Part shown: positions 7,991 through 19,451 of the stretch, piece after piece
Layout: the number at the start of each line of letters is the position of its first letter
Numbering within the stretch: the first letter of the stretch is position 1
Source of the DNA: an uncultured Geobacteraceae bacterium
GTDB taxonomy: Bacteria > Desulfobacterota > Desulfuromonadia > Geobacterales > Pseudopelobacteraceae
NCBI GenBank assembly: GCA_903901875.1
Contig: CAIUSO010000045.1
Location: 1-64,000 of the forward strand
Length of the DNA: 64,000 bases
Reading direction: 5' to 3'
Notes under the pieces: generated by a model
What the model was told of the DNA's origin: nothing
What the model saw: only the letters and a program-made list of their open reading frames with translations
The model's database searches: none
Program-made: the position numbers and the translations under genes

Positions 7991-9080
7991 ACACTCCTTT
8001 ATCAGAAAATTCCGTGATGATAAAATCAAATACCCCACCGCAAGCAACGGGGTATGGCAGTGACGCATTGCTACTGAGTCTTTCAAATCTACCAAGAGCC
8101 TGAAAGACTCGGAAATTACGCCACGAGTGGCAGGGGAAATAACTCAAAGTAATTTTCTAAATAAAAATAGGTATAAAACAGATCGAAAATGTATTTCATA
8201 AAGTATTGAGTCTCAGAATAAACAACACCTGGTAAAAGTACCTGAGCCAGTAAACAAGCTGTATAAGCACCGTGTATTTTTATTCTCATTAATGTATCGT
8301 TGTTCATATTATATTACTAAATAAAATTATTCAATAGTAAAAAGCTGAATGAGTTAACTGCAGTGAGAAGAGTCCAAGATTTCACAATATACTTACCAGA
8401 TTATCGTTTAAAATGCTGGTAATGCGGAAGAAGAAGTAAAACAGGATGCTGGAGAAAGAGTTAGTTTTGCAGTGTCGGTGACATGTTGATAATACCGTAT
8501 TTGATACGTATTTAAATAGTGTAAAATAATTTCTATTATAAATATAATATTGACAAAATATATTTCGATATTATACTGGTTATATTGATGGATGTTTGTC
8601 CTGTTGATGTATGGAAATAGTTAGGTTTGTTTGCGATGCAATAAAATGCCTCACAGATTTTTAGTCGCGTCGTTATTGTTAGCAAAGTATCATCTTCGGT
8701 TTTTAAAGCCAGCATCCCATCGGCGTGCATCGTACTTGTCTGTCTGTGCGTGTCGTTATGGTGCAGTCAGGCAAGAAACGTGGGGGTGGCCTGTCATAAT
8801 TGAAACTTGGTTGGTCTCCCAGGCAGAGCCAGATGTCCATGCCACATCGTGGGCAGCAAAGCAACCAATATCAACATGTTGTGGTATGCATGGGTGAATG
8901 TGAAACTGTTTCAGTTGAATTTATGGCGGATCTATTGGGTGATGAGAGGGACTGGGAACACTTGTCCGGCACTCATGTCAGAAATGTTTATGATGAAGAC
9001 TAATGGACTGTGACATTTATGTGTGTGCAGACAATGTAACAAAGGTAACAATGCATCTTTGATATGAAGGAGTGTTCAAA
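7991..9080. other. AT-rich region with no convincing gene
   Basis: About 1.1 kb of low-GC sequence. Several frames of 60-90 codons occur (for example 8116-8307 minus and 8631-8897 plus), but none has both a ribosome site and recognisable protein sequence. An inverted-repeat or transposase signature was not found. The last 20 bases carry the ribosome site for the repeat protein. Confidence 0.5.
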
Positions 9081-11213
9081 ATGCCTAACAAACAAATGCA
9101 GTTCATATTTACTGTTGTGCTCTTGCTATTAGGTGTCTTGTCATTTCAAGCAGAAGCAACAACACCTCAAGCTGTCCGCACTGGAATGGGTGTTGTTGTC
9201 GTACCGAGCTCCCCTGCGTACTCCATAACATTCTATCAAGGGTTTGATGGCAATCTCTGGGGAACCGCACAGTCACAGTTCAGCTCGACTTGGCAGCCTG
9301 TGTCCAATCTTGGCAAACCGAGCAGCACTGTTGGCATTGCCGGTACTATGGGGACTCTTTATGCTCCTGGAGGAGGTTGGGAGGTTTGGGTAAAAGGCAC
9401 TGATGGAAATCTCTGGTGTGGTTATCAATCCGGCTCATCTCATGCTTGGAACAATTTTGGCAAGCCGAGCAACTCTATTGGCATTGCCGGTGCCATAGAT
9501 ACTCTCTATGCCCCAGGTGGAGGTTGGGAGGTTTGGGTAATAGGCACTGATGGAAATCTCTGGTGCTGTTATCAGTCCGGTTCATCTTATGCTTGGAACA
9601 ATTTTGGCAAGCCAAGCAGCACTGTTGGCATTGCCGGTGCTACGGGAACTCTTTATGCCCCTGGTGGCGGTTGGGAGGTTTGGGTGACAGGCACTGATGG
9701 AAATCTCTGGTGCTGTTATCAGTCCGGTTCATCTTATGCGTGGAACAATTTTGGCAAGCCGATTAGCTCTGTTGGTATTGCCGGTGCCATAAATACTCTT
9801 TATGCCCCTGGTGGAGGTTGGGAAGTTTGGGTAACAGGCACTGATGGAAATCTATGGTGTTGTTGCCAGGCCGGTTCGTCTTATGCGTGGAACAATTTTG
9901 GAAAGCCGAGTAGCACTGTTGGTATTGCCGGTGCTATAGGAACCAGCTATGCCACTGGTGGCGGTTGGGAAGTTTGGGTCATAGGTACCGACGGAAATCT
10001 CTGGTGCGGATGTCAGTCTGGCTCATCATATGCGTGGAATAATTTTGGTATGCCGAGTAGCACTGTTGGCATTGCCAGTGGTGTGAGGTCTATTTTTGCC
10101 GGGGGCAACAAAGGTTGGCAGGTTTTCGTGATTGGATCTGACAGTAATCTCTGGTGTTGCTCTCAGTCTGGTTCGTCTTATGTATGGAGCAATATTACCA
10201 ATCAGACAGTTGAGCTCAGCTATCTCTACCCAAAGTATAAAATTCTAAAAGTTGATTACGCCCCCCCCGGCTCTAAAAGTCACGTGGACTATGGTAGCAG
10301 TAACGTCCGTGGTACCAGCTCAAGCTATTCGAATTCATTTTCAAAGACGTTTGGCTACAGCGTTTCAGTTGGCCCTAAACTCTTTAATGTGGGTACCAAT
10401 AGCACTTGGACACAGGAGTCTGACAACTCATCCTCCAATTCTTGCAGTATTACAACTACAGAGTCTGATGTCGTTTACGGACCTACGAATTATTTAGGCG
10501 TTGATCATGACGCCGATATTGTTTACCTGTGGCTCAATCCCGTGTCGATCCTGACCATTACCGATACCACTTCAACCAGCCCCAATAGTATCCGGTGGGG
10601 TGGATACACCACCGATCCAACAGATACTTATGGTGCAACAGGCAATGGTAATGCAAATATGGACATAGTTTGGCTTACTGTGGGGCAACTCAAGAGCCCT
10701 TCAACAATTACCGATCGGAGTTTATTAGATCATTTGGCGCGTACTTGGGATTCAAATATGCCTTACCCCGGCCTGACGTCCGAAGATTATGAACAAATCC
10801 TTAAAGTCGATCCATATGCATCAAATCCACAGTACGACCCCAGATATGACGCAAACCATCGTTTTGATTCTCTTGGTTTCTCAGTTTCTTATATACCGGC
10901 ACAGAACGGATTCACGCCACCACAACACACATATAGCGTGGTGCAGACGGCAACGACTACAGCAGGCCAATCAGCATCGACCTCCTATAAAGTGGGTTTC
11001 TCCGCTTCATCCGCAATGGAATGGTTCTCTGCCCAATTATCCGGAAATATAACCACAACAGATAAATGGACTAGAGCAATAAGTAGTGGTAACACTACTT
11101 CGTCATCGCTTAACATCTCGGGACCCGCATACACGGATAATTACCCTTCGACAGGCCCAGTACAATTCCAAGTGTGGAGAGATAACATCTACGGCTCATA
11201 TATGTTTTTTTGA
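9081..11213 (+). CDS. Secreted seven-repeat lectin-like beta-propeller protein
   Basis: About 710 residues from the ATG at 9081, which has GAAGGAG at ideal spacing; a GTG at 9072 overlaps that site and is less likely. A signal peptide (FIFTVVLLLLGVLSFQAEA) is followed by seven units centred on DGNLW, each with GGGWEVWVxGTDGNLW and SGSSYAWNNFGKP. Five successive intervals are exactly 147 bp (49 codons) and nearly identical in DNA. The DGxLW pattern resembles PLL/tachylectin-like sugar-binding propellers, so a seven-bladed lectin is likely. The C-terminal 330 residues are Ser/Thr-rich and beta-type (NYLGVDHDADIVYLWLNP, ending RDNIYGSYMFF), with no family recognised. It could be an adhesin or a toxin-like exoprotein; only export is well supported. 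Confidence 0.75.
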   Translation: MPNKQMQFIFTVVLLLLGVLSFQAEATTPQAVRTGMGVVVVPSSPAYSITFYQGFDGNLWGTAQSQFSSTWQPVSNLGKPSSTVGIAGTMGTLYAPGGGWEVWVKGTDGNLWCGYQSGSSHAWNNFGKPSNSIGIAGAIDTLYAPGGGWEVWVIGTDGNLWCCYQSGSSYAWNNFGKPSSTVGIAGATGTLYAPGGGWEVWVTGTDGNLWCCYQSGSSYAWNNFGKPISSVGIAGAINTLYAPGGGWEVWVTGTDGNLWCCCQAGSSYAWNNFGKPSSTVGIAGAIGTSYATGGGWEVWVIGTDGNLWCGCQSGSSYAWNNFGMPSSTVGIASGVRSIFAGGNKGWQVFVIGSDSNLWCCSQSGSSYVWSNITNQTVELSYLYPKYKILKVDYAPPGSKSHVDYGSSNVRGTSSSYSNSFSKTFGYSVSVGPKLFNVGTNSTWTQESDNSSSNSCSITTTESDVVYGPTNYLGVDHDADIVYLWLNPVSILTITDTTSTSPNSIRWGGYTTDPTDTYGATGNGNANMDIVWLTVGQLKSPSTITDRSLLDHLARTWDSNMPYPGLTSEDYEQILKVDPYASNPQYDPRYDANHRFDSLGFSVSYIPAQNGFTPPQHTYSVVQTATTTAGQSASTSYKVGFSASSAMEWFSAQLSGNITTTDKWTRAISSGNTTSSSLNISGPAYTDNYPSTGPVQFQVWRDNIYGSYMFF
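9350..10060 (+). repeat. 147-bp tandem coding repeats in the propeller gene
   Basis: The DGNLW codons recur at 9401, 9548, 9695, 9842 and 9989, exactly 147 bp apart, with high nucleotide identity between neighbours. Flanking first and last units are more divergent. Such arrays usually arise by recent in-gene duplication and can change copy number. Confidence 0.85.
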
Positions 11214-11383
11214 TGCAAAGGGATACAGAGGTGTCACCTTCCGGCACCGGAGTAGACACGCAACTAAGTGTGGCGCACGGTCTCCGCTATTTACTTTCTC
11301 GTTAGAGTTAAATTGAAGTATACAGGTGGAAGGAGAGCGGCACGTGTTAGACTGCTAAGTTATAAATAGGAGATCTATATATT

Positions 11384-11776
11384 ATGGGAACCACTGCACG
11401 AAAATTTTTAATACTTTCAGCAACTATATTTCTTTTTATAATGGGCGGCTGTGGGGACGGAAAAGACACTAATGGTGTAGTACAAAATCATGGTAACACA
11501 GCGGTCTACTCATTTGCGGGGAAAGTCGCGACAAACGGTTGCAGATTGGCAGGTGTTTCAGTAACACTTTCGGGTGCTTCAGGCGCACTTAACAGCGCAG
11601 ATAGCTCAACGACATTTACCAATATCAGCGGGAATTACACTTTTAGAAATCTCCCAGAAGGAAATTATGTCATAAGGCCAACAATGAATGGATACAATTT
11701 TACCCCTGAACTTTATGCAACTTCATCTCTTGCTTCGACCTCGATAAGTTATGATTTTACTACGACTGGTGAATAG
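11384..11776 (+). CDS. Small lipoprotein with carboxypeptidase regulatory-like (CnaB/SdrD-B type) domain
   Basis: 130 residues. The N-terminal signal ends in the lipobox IMGGC (about residue 23), so it is probably lipid-anchored. The body (about 44-128) is a single beta-sandwich unit of the CarboxypepD_reg type: AGVSVTLSGASG, SGNYTFRNLPEGNYVIRP and NGYNFTP. Such domains are structural and often occur in surface proteins. It follows the secreted propeller gene by 170 bases in the same orientation and may belong with it, although nothing proves co-transcription. The codon use is AT-richer than in the core genes around it. Confidence 0.82.
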   Translation: MGTTARKFLILSATIFLFIMGGCGDGKDTNGVVQNHGNTAVYSFAGKVATNGCRLAGVSVTLSGASGALNSADSSTTFTNISGNYTFRNLPEGNYVIRPTMNGYNFTPELYATSSLASTSISYDFTTTGE

Positions 11777-11997
11777 GCCATTGAGTGAATCAAATTCATT
11801 ATTGTTGCTGGGGCGTAATATTAGATTTGGGCTTACTGTGCGTTATTTGTTAGTCGTTCAAAAACGGGCACAGTTATTTCCAAGTGATTTTAAAAACTGA
11901 TGCCGTTGGGACATGAGCAGGGATTAGTAGAAACCCCTTTTTGATTATCTCCATAAATGTTGATCCATTGGAGCTACTTTTGATGATTTCCATGTGT

Positions 11998-12192
11998 TCA
12001 CTGCCGCAACCCTTCAAGCTTCTGCCGGATCAACGCATCAAGCTCCGCTCCCTTGGTCATCTGCGCACCCAACGTCTTGCATCTTCTCGGCAAAGGCTTT
12101 GTCGTCATCCTCAACCGCTTCCGCACAGACATAGCGACCCGGTGACAGGACATGAGCATACTCGGTGATGTCGGATAGTGGTGGCTTGGGGT
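11998..12192 (-). pseudogene. hsdM: Relic of type I restriction methylase HsdM, C-terminal end
   Basis: Read on the minus strand, this gives AHVLSPGRYVCAEAVEDDDK followed by AFAEKMQ. After a one-base frame change it gives QMTKGAELDALIRQKLEGLRQ and a stop. This matches the end of type I modification subunits (VLTPGRYVGAEEVEDDG...). A stop codon lies just before the fragment, and the rest of the gene, hsdS and hsdR are absent. It is therefore decayed debris of a restriction system, supporting past gene exchange in this region. Confidence 0.7.
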
Positions 12193-12460
12193 GGGGGGAT
12201 TAACTAAGTGCCACTTTCGCAGTCAGGGCCGTTTAACCGACGTTCAAGAGGTGAGACCATGTGGGGGGCAGTGCAGACTCAGCGTATTAATGGCATTAAG
12301 CAGAATCCTGGACATTCAGAATGTTTTGTCGGCTGTAAAGCACCCAGACATATCGGGAATCGTCACATTGTAGTCGCTAACAAGGTCTCGGTGTATTACG
12401 ACAAAAAACAACTTATCTTATACCTACATTCCCACCCGGCATATATGAAACCACCTGCAG

Positions 12461-12488
12461 AAGGGGCGACATATAACTGTCGCCCCTT
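12461..12488 (-). terminator. Hairpin downstream of purA
   Basis: AAGGGGCGACA at 12461-12471 pairs perfectly with TGTCGCCCCTT at 12478-12488 around a 6-base loop. It lies 36 bases past the purA stop on the minus strand. The T-run is weak, so termination efficiency is uncertain. Confidence 0.6.
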
Positions 12489-12523
12489 GACTGCTTTGGG
12501 CCGTACAGGAAATATGCCGTAAA

Positions 12524-15126
<2,603 letters not shown>

Positions 15127-15284
15127 CTGCCCTTTTATATGTGTACGGGGGGGGACGCCCCTGTACGGTTTGGATTATGTTGCACTTAAATTCTCAAACG
15201 GTTAAGTATTGCAGGAATACATCGGTATGTCAAAAGAAAAGGTCTAATTCCTCCCCGTGCGCTATACTGCCGGTCGCGGATGGC

Positions 15285-16277
15285 TCACTGCTGGACAGTT
15301 TCAGAGGCCGGGGGCGGCTCTGCCCCAGGGGCAAGCTCCTCGTGTGGTGCGGAGGAAGGTGCCACTTCTTTTGGGGCTGTGTGCGCCGGTGCCGCAACGG
15401 ATTTATCTCCGGTTGCGGCTGGTTGTGGCGTCCCCTTGGTGCCGGGTGCCGGAACTGCCCCTTGGCGAATTTTTTCCCTGGTTTTCCTGCTTATGGAATC
15501 CCTGATAAGGGCCCCCATCTCCTCAAATAGTCTGCCATACACTTCTGGTTCGGCGGTTTCCTGAAGCATCCAGTCGCTTTTCTTTTTTTCCAGTACGCGC
15601 CGTATTCCATCGATCGATTTGAAGCGAAGCTTGGTTGCACCGGACAGGTTGGCCTCTGACTCGCTGAAATCGGGATACTGGAGGTTGATGAGCGGATAAT
15701 AGGGGAGCAGGTGGCCGCGGAAGTTGGGGTATTCCCAGAGGAGGGTTCCTTCGGTACCGAAAATCTGAGCGGTCATTGTCAGAAAGTTATAATCGGCTTC
15801 CAATGACGTGAGCAGATTGCTGGAAAATATCCTGTTGTTTTTGCTAATGCCGCTCACCACGACAAGCATGACCGCATCCAGATGATTTTTCTTCAGATAG
15901 GCGACCAGTTCTTCGTTCTTCCAGAAATATTTATTGTACTGTACGCCGGCGTCGTCCCGTTTTTCCCTGCGTGCCATGAGTGAGGTGAACAGTTGGCTCG
16001 GGTCGTCCGTGAGCGGTGTCACCGCATAGAATATGCCGGCACCTTGAAGTTTGCGTATGAGCAATGAGTCATATTTGCGGTTAATCCCGGAAATGATCGG
16101 TAATAGAATCTCTTTATCCGGGTGAATAATGTCGGAATTGGCGTCCAGGAAGATCGGGGCAACTCCGATAACTTTTACCTTGGAGACAAAATTATCAGCC
16201 GGGATATTAAAGTGATTCTGAGCACATCCAAACGATACAACTGCGATAAGAAAAATTAGAACGAAAAGCCGCTTCAT
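15285..16277 (-). CDS. Conserved lipoprotein of unknown function
   Basis: 330 residues. A short signal with lipobox SFGC (Cys about 18) predicts an envelope lipoprotein. The middle part has alternating hydrophobic strands and helices (KVKVIGVAPIFLD, LDAVMLVVVSGISKNN, TMTAQIFGTEGTLLWEYPNF), as in outer-membrane lipoproteins that hold a nucleotide-binding-like alpha/beta domain. No family can be named. The C-terminal about 50 residues are a Pro/Ala-rich tail. It lies upstream of hisZ in the same direction with a 158-base gap, so co-transcription is possible but not certain. Confidence 0.75.
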   Translation of the reverse strand: MKRLFVLIFLIAVVSFGCAQNHFNIPADNFVSKVKVIGVAPIFLDANSDIIHPDKEILLPIISGINRKYDSLLIRKLQGAGIFYAVTPLTDDPSQLFTSLMARREKRDDAGVQYNKYFWKNEELVAYLKKNHLDAVMLVVVSGISKNNRIFSSNLLTSLEADYNFLTMTAQIFGTEGTLLWEYPNFRGHLLPYYPLINLQYPDFSESEANLSGATKLRFKSIDGIRRVLEKKKSDWMLQETAEPEVYGRLFEEMGALIRDSISRKTREKIRQGAVPAPGTKGTPQPAATGDKSVAAPAHTAPKEVAPSSAPHEELAPGAEPPPASETVQQ

Positions 16278-16422
16278 AATTCGAACTCCACTATTTTTTT
16301 TGTAATATATCAGAAGTCACGCCCCTTTTCCACTCTATTTGCTGACTTTGTGGGAAGGCTGGTCGTGTCAATTATATTGACAACATATGGTATTATTTCG
16401 TATCGTCGTTGCAACGAACCTG

Positions 16423-16520
16423 CTTATCGAGAGTGGTGGAGGGAAAAGGCCCTGTGAAACCACAGCAACCGGTCATATGACGCCAGGTGCTAAATCCTGC
16501 CTGAGGGCAAAGATGAGAGG
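16423..16520 (+). promoter_or_regulatory. SAM-I (S-box) riboswitch
   Basis: The conserved S-box elements appear in order: CTTATCGAGAG, GGTGGAGGGA, GGCCCTGTGAAACC, CAGCAACC, GGTGCTAAATCCTGC and GATGAGAG. It is upstream of homoserine acetyltransferase, a usual target. S-adenosylmethionine binding should lower expression of methionine synthesis. Confidence 0.95.
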
Positions 16521-16540
16521 TGTGCTGTCCGTTTTCCAGC

Positions 16541-16593
16541 CCCTTTCCATCGTGCCCGAGCTCACCCAGCAGGGAGTTGTGAAGGGTTTTTTT
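16541..16593 (+). terminator. Riboswitch expression platform: terminator hairpin that includes the metX ribosome site
   Basis: CCCTTT (16541-16546) can pair with GAAGGG (16581-16586), followed by seven T residues (16587-16593) directly before the ATG. GAAGGG is also the only Shine-Dalgarno-like sequence, so one hairpin could act by termination or by hiding the ribosome site. Confidence 0.6.
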
Positions 16594-17691
16594 ATGTCAG
16601 AAATCTATATCACGGAACAGTCGAAGTTTTTTGAATCCGGTATTCGTCTTGATAGCGGTCGTATTCTTGCGCCAATTACCCTGGTATACGAAACGTACGG
16701 CCAGCTTAATGAGTCACGGAATAATGCCATTCTTGTTGAGCACGCCTGGACCGGTGACGCCCATCTGGCCGGCAAGCACTCCTCCGCCGAAACCAAGCCG
16801 GGTTGGTGGGATGCCATCGTAGGACCGGGACGTATCCTTGATACGGACCGTTATTTTATCATCTGCTCAAATGTCATCGGTTCCTGTTTCGGCTCCACCG
16901 GTCCGACCTCCTCCAATCCAAAAACCGGTAAACGCTATAATCTGACCTTTCCGGTGATAACCATTCGCGATATGGTCAGGGCACAGAAGTTGCTGATCGA
17001 TTCCCTTGGCATTTCACGGCTCCACTCGGTCATGGGAGGGAGTATGGGGGGAATGCAAGCCCTGGAATGGGCAATCCAGTACCCTGACTCCATTGCATCG
17101 GCAATCGTGCTGGCGGCGACTCCCCGCCCATCGCCCCAGGCCATCTCCCTTAATGCGGTGGCCCGCTGGGCAATTTATAACGATCCCACCTGGCGAAAAG
17201 GAGAGTATAAGCACAACCCGAAGGACGGGTTGGCCCTTGCCCGTGGTATCGGACATATCACCTTTCTCTCCGACGAATCCATGAACAGCAAGTTTGGCCG
17301 CCGTTTTTCCGCCCGTGACGGCCAGTTCGATTTCTTTGGCCAGTTTGAGGTTGAGCGATACCTGAACTACAACGGCTATAACTTTGTTGATCGTTTTGAC
17401 GCCAACTCGTTTCTCTATCTTGCAAAATCACTTGATCTGTATGATGTTGCCGGTGGATATGAATCGATGGCGGAGGCGTTCGGCTACGTCCGGGCCCCTA
17501 TCCAATTTTATTCATTCAGCTCCGATTGGCTCTACCCCCCCTATCAGACCGAAGAGATGGTCTCCTGTATGAAAGAGTTGGGCAAGGATGTTGAATATCA
17601 TCTGATTACCTCGGCCTATGGCCACGACGCATTTTTGCTGGAGCATGAGACCTTTGCACCGCTGGTACGCAGCTTCCTCGGGCGGGTCTGA
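16594..17691 (+). CDS. metX: Homoserine O-acetyltransferase
   Basis: 365 residues from the ATG at 16594. An in-frame extension upstream would run through the riboswitch and is rejected. It acetylates homoserine with acetyl-CoA at the entry to methionine synthesis. The alpha/beta-hydrolase fold shows the nucleophile in [14 protein letters not shown], the acid in FSSDWLYPP and the His in YGHDAFLLE. Oxyanion and substrate residues in [12 protein letters not shown] are also present. The gene is controlled by the SAM-I riboswitch directly upstream. Three bases separate its stop from the next gene. Confidence 0.95.
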   Translation: MSEIYITEQSKFFESGIRLDSGRILAPITLVYETYGQLNESRNNAILVEHAWTGDAHLAGKHSSAETKPGWWDAIVGPGRILDTDRYFIICSNVIGSCFGSTGPTSSNPKTGKRYNLTFPVITIRDMVRAQKLLIDSLGISRLHSVMGGSMGGMQALEWAIQYPDSIASAIVLAATPRPSPQAISLNAVARWAIYNDPTWRKGEYKHNPKDGLALARGIGHITFLSDESMNSKFGRRFSARDGQFDFFGQFEVERYLNYNGYNFVDRFDANSFLYLAKSLDLYDVAGGYESMAEAFGYVRAPIQFYSFSSDWLYPPYQTEEMVSCMKELGKDVEYHLITSAYGHDAFLLEHETFAPLVRSFLGRV

Positions 17692-17694
17692 ACT

Positions 17695-18498
17695 GTGAAC
17701 TGCTCAGAAAACAATACTCCGGCACCCGATTATCGGGGGAGCCGACTCTTCAAAAAACTGCGTCACGGCATCGGTAAAGCCGTTGGCGATTTCGGTCTGA
17801 TCGAGGAGGGGGATCGCATCGCGGTTGCCGTATCGGGGGGGAAGGATTCCTATACATTGCTCCTGCTCCTTGAAGAGTTGCAGAGAAGGGCACCGGTATC
17901 CTTTGAACTGGTGGCGGTCAATATTGATTCGGGCTACCCCGGCTATCGGACCGATGTGATTGAGGGCTTTCTCAAGGATCAGGGGTGTCACTACCGGATG
18001 GTCCCGAGCGAACATTACTCCATCATACAGGAAAAACGTCGTCCCGGTTCGTCCTACTGTTCTATCTGCTCCCGTTTGAAGCGGGGGGCACTGTATGGGG
18101 TGGCCCAGGAACTGGGGTGTAACAAGCTTGCCCTTGGCCACCACCAGGATGACTTCATCGAGACCCTGCTGCTGAACCAGTTTTTTGTTGGCTCCCTCAA
18201 GTCAATGGCGGCATCAATGCTGGCGGATAATGGAGTCATTACCGTGATCAGGCCGCTGGTCTACCTTGTGGAAGAAGATATTATCGCTTTCTCCCGCCAG
18301 GCCGGTTTGCCGATTGTCTGTTGTTGCTGTCCGGTCTGCGGCACTGCCGACCTCCAGCGTAGACGGATGAAACGCCTGCTTACCGAATTACAGAGTGATA
18401 TCCCCCACGTTAAGAGCAGTCTGCTGAAAGCCCTGTCAAATGTTCACCCCCGCCATCTGCTTGACCCGTCGTTGCGCAGGGTTCCGAATGACGAATGA
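17695..18498 (+). CDS. TtcA-like tRNA 2-thiolation (PP-loop) protein
   Basis: 267 residues from a GTG 3 bases after metX. The PP-loop ATP pyrophosphatase motif VSGGKDSY (about 44-51) is followed by a CxxC (CSIC) before the helix ALYGVAQELG. A second cysteine group, CCCCPVC, lies near 205-211. TtcA enzymes use three such cysteines to hold a 4Fe-4S cluster and thiolate C32 of tRNA. The HHQDDFIETLLLN motif also fits. Position in the SAM-riboswitch unit is notable. A sister family within the TtcA/TilS group is possible, so no gene symbol is assigned. Confidence 0.82.
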   Translation: MNCSENNTPAPDYRGSRLFKKLRHGIGKAVGDFGLIEEGDRIAVAVSGGKDSYTLLLLLEELQRRAPVSFELVAVNIDSGYPGYRTDVIEGFLKDQGCHYRMVPSEHYSIIQEKRRPGSSYCSICSRLKRGALYGVAQELGCNKLALGHHQDDFIETLLLNQFFVGSLKSMAASMLADNGVITVIRPLVYLVEEDIIAFSRQAGLPIVCCCCPVCGTADLQRRRMKRLLTELQSDIPHVKSSLLKALSNVHPRHLLDPSLRRVPNDE

Positions 18499-19435
18499 GC
18501 AACCGGAACATATACTGAAATGGTTGGGAGAAAAACCGTCTCTGGGTGAGCTGGAAAAACGCTTTCCGGAAATCAGGGAGGGGGTGCGGCAGGAGTTGGC
18601 CACACTGCTCGCCGAGGGTACGGCGGCCAGACTGCCTGCCTATCTCAAACGGTTGCAGAGGGAGGAGACGCAGCTGGAACGGACGTGCCGGGGAAGCCGG
18701 TCTGACCGGAAGGGGGCCACTGCTCTCATCCGGCAGATGGTCCGGGTACGGATGGCACACCTGGCGGTCAAACAGCATCTGATTTCGGAGGCGACCGGAA
18801 TCACGGGGGGAAAGGTCCGTTTCAATCTCATTAACGGCATGGTTGCCCAGAAACTGCTTTTTTCAGACGGGCTGGAGCGAAAGCCGGTATCCCTGTTCTG
18901 GTTCCGCCTGCTCTGGCCCCTGCTCTGGCAGAGGAAACTACTCATGCCGCTGGTGCAGCCGGAGGGGATTTACTGCTTTTATTCAAAGTCGTTGATCGAT
19001 GGGCTGGTCCGGCTGATAGAGGGGCGCTTCTGTCTGGAAATTGCTGCCGGAGATGGTACCCTGTCCCGTTTTCTGGCAGACCAGGGGGTTACGGTTGTGG
19101 CCACCGACGACCACAGCTGGAAGCATGAGGTGCGGTATCCCCGGAGCGTGGAAATGCGTGATGGGGGTGATGCCCTCCGTGAGTACCTGCCCCCGGTGGT
19201 GATCTGCTCCTGGCCCCCGGCCGGGAATCGCTTTGAACAGCAGGTGTTCAGGACTAAAAGTGTTCAGCTCTATATTGTTATCGGTAGTCGTCATCATTTT
19301 GCTGCGGGAAATTGGGAGGCATACCACCAACAGACGGCGTTTGATTATGGGGAAGATCGGGCGCTGAGTGCCCTGCTGCTTCCGCCGGAACTTGATGGGG
19401 CGGTCTATCTGTTTCGGCGCAAACTACAGACGTGA
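18488..19435 (+). CDS. Putative SAM-dependent methyltransferase
   Basis: 315 residues from the ATG at 18488, which overlaps the preceding stop by 11 bases, so translation is probably coupled. The N-terminal half is helical and Arg-rich. The C-terminal half contains a class I methyltransferase motif I, CLEIAAGDGTLSRFLADQG, followed by the acidic strand end VVATDDHSW. Later motif VVICSWPPAGN sits where the IV motif would lie. The substrate cannot be predicted. The third position in a metX-led unit is consistent with a SAM-using enzyme but does not prove it. Confidence 0.7.
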   Translation: MTNEQPEHILKWLGEKPSLGELEKRFPEIREGVRQELATLLAEGTAARLPAYLKRLQREETQLERTCRGSRSDRKGATALIRQMVRVRMAHLAVKQHLISEATGITGGKVRFNLINGMVAQKLLFSDGLERKPVSLFWFRLLWPLLWQRKLLMPLVQPEGIYCFYSKSLIDGLVRLIEGRFCLEIAAGDGTLSRFLADQGVTVVATDDHSWKHEVRYPRSVEMRDGGDALREYLPPVVICSWPPAGNRFEQQVFRTKSVQLYIVIGSRHHFAAGNWEAYHQQTAFDYGEDRALSALLLPPELDGAVYLFRRKLQT

Positions 19436-19451
19436 GAGTGGCGACGAAGGA

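Larger units (their letters stand above)
11777..12523. other. Intergenic region with gene relics
   Basis: About 750 bases without an intact gene. It holds an hsdM fragment (11998-12192, minus) and a hairpin (12461-12488) near the end of purA. The rest shows only short frames with no ribosome site or recognisable sequence. Confidence 0.6.

Noticed and set aside
8116-8307. A 63-codon minus-strand frame ending in a hydrophobic stretch
   Set aside because: TATAAT lies at the ATG and no ribosome site exists; the protein looks like AT-rich translation noise.
8631-9013. Overlapping plus-strand frames of 67-88 codons
   Set aside because: No ribosome site, no family resemblance and low-complexity composition.
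9350-10060. CRISPR-like array suggested by regular 147-bp repeats
   Set aside because: The repeats are inside a long reading frame, near-identical over their whole length and have no spacers.
12191-12522. Two short plus-strand frames before purA
   Set aside because: No start signals and no similarity; the region is best read as debris plus the purA hairpin.
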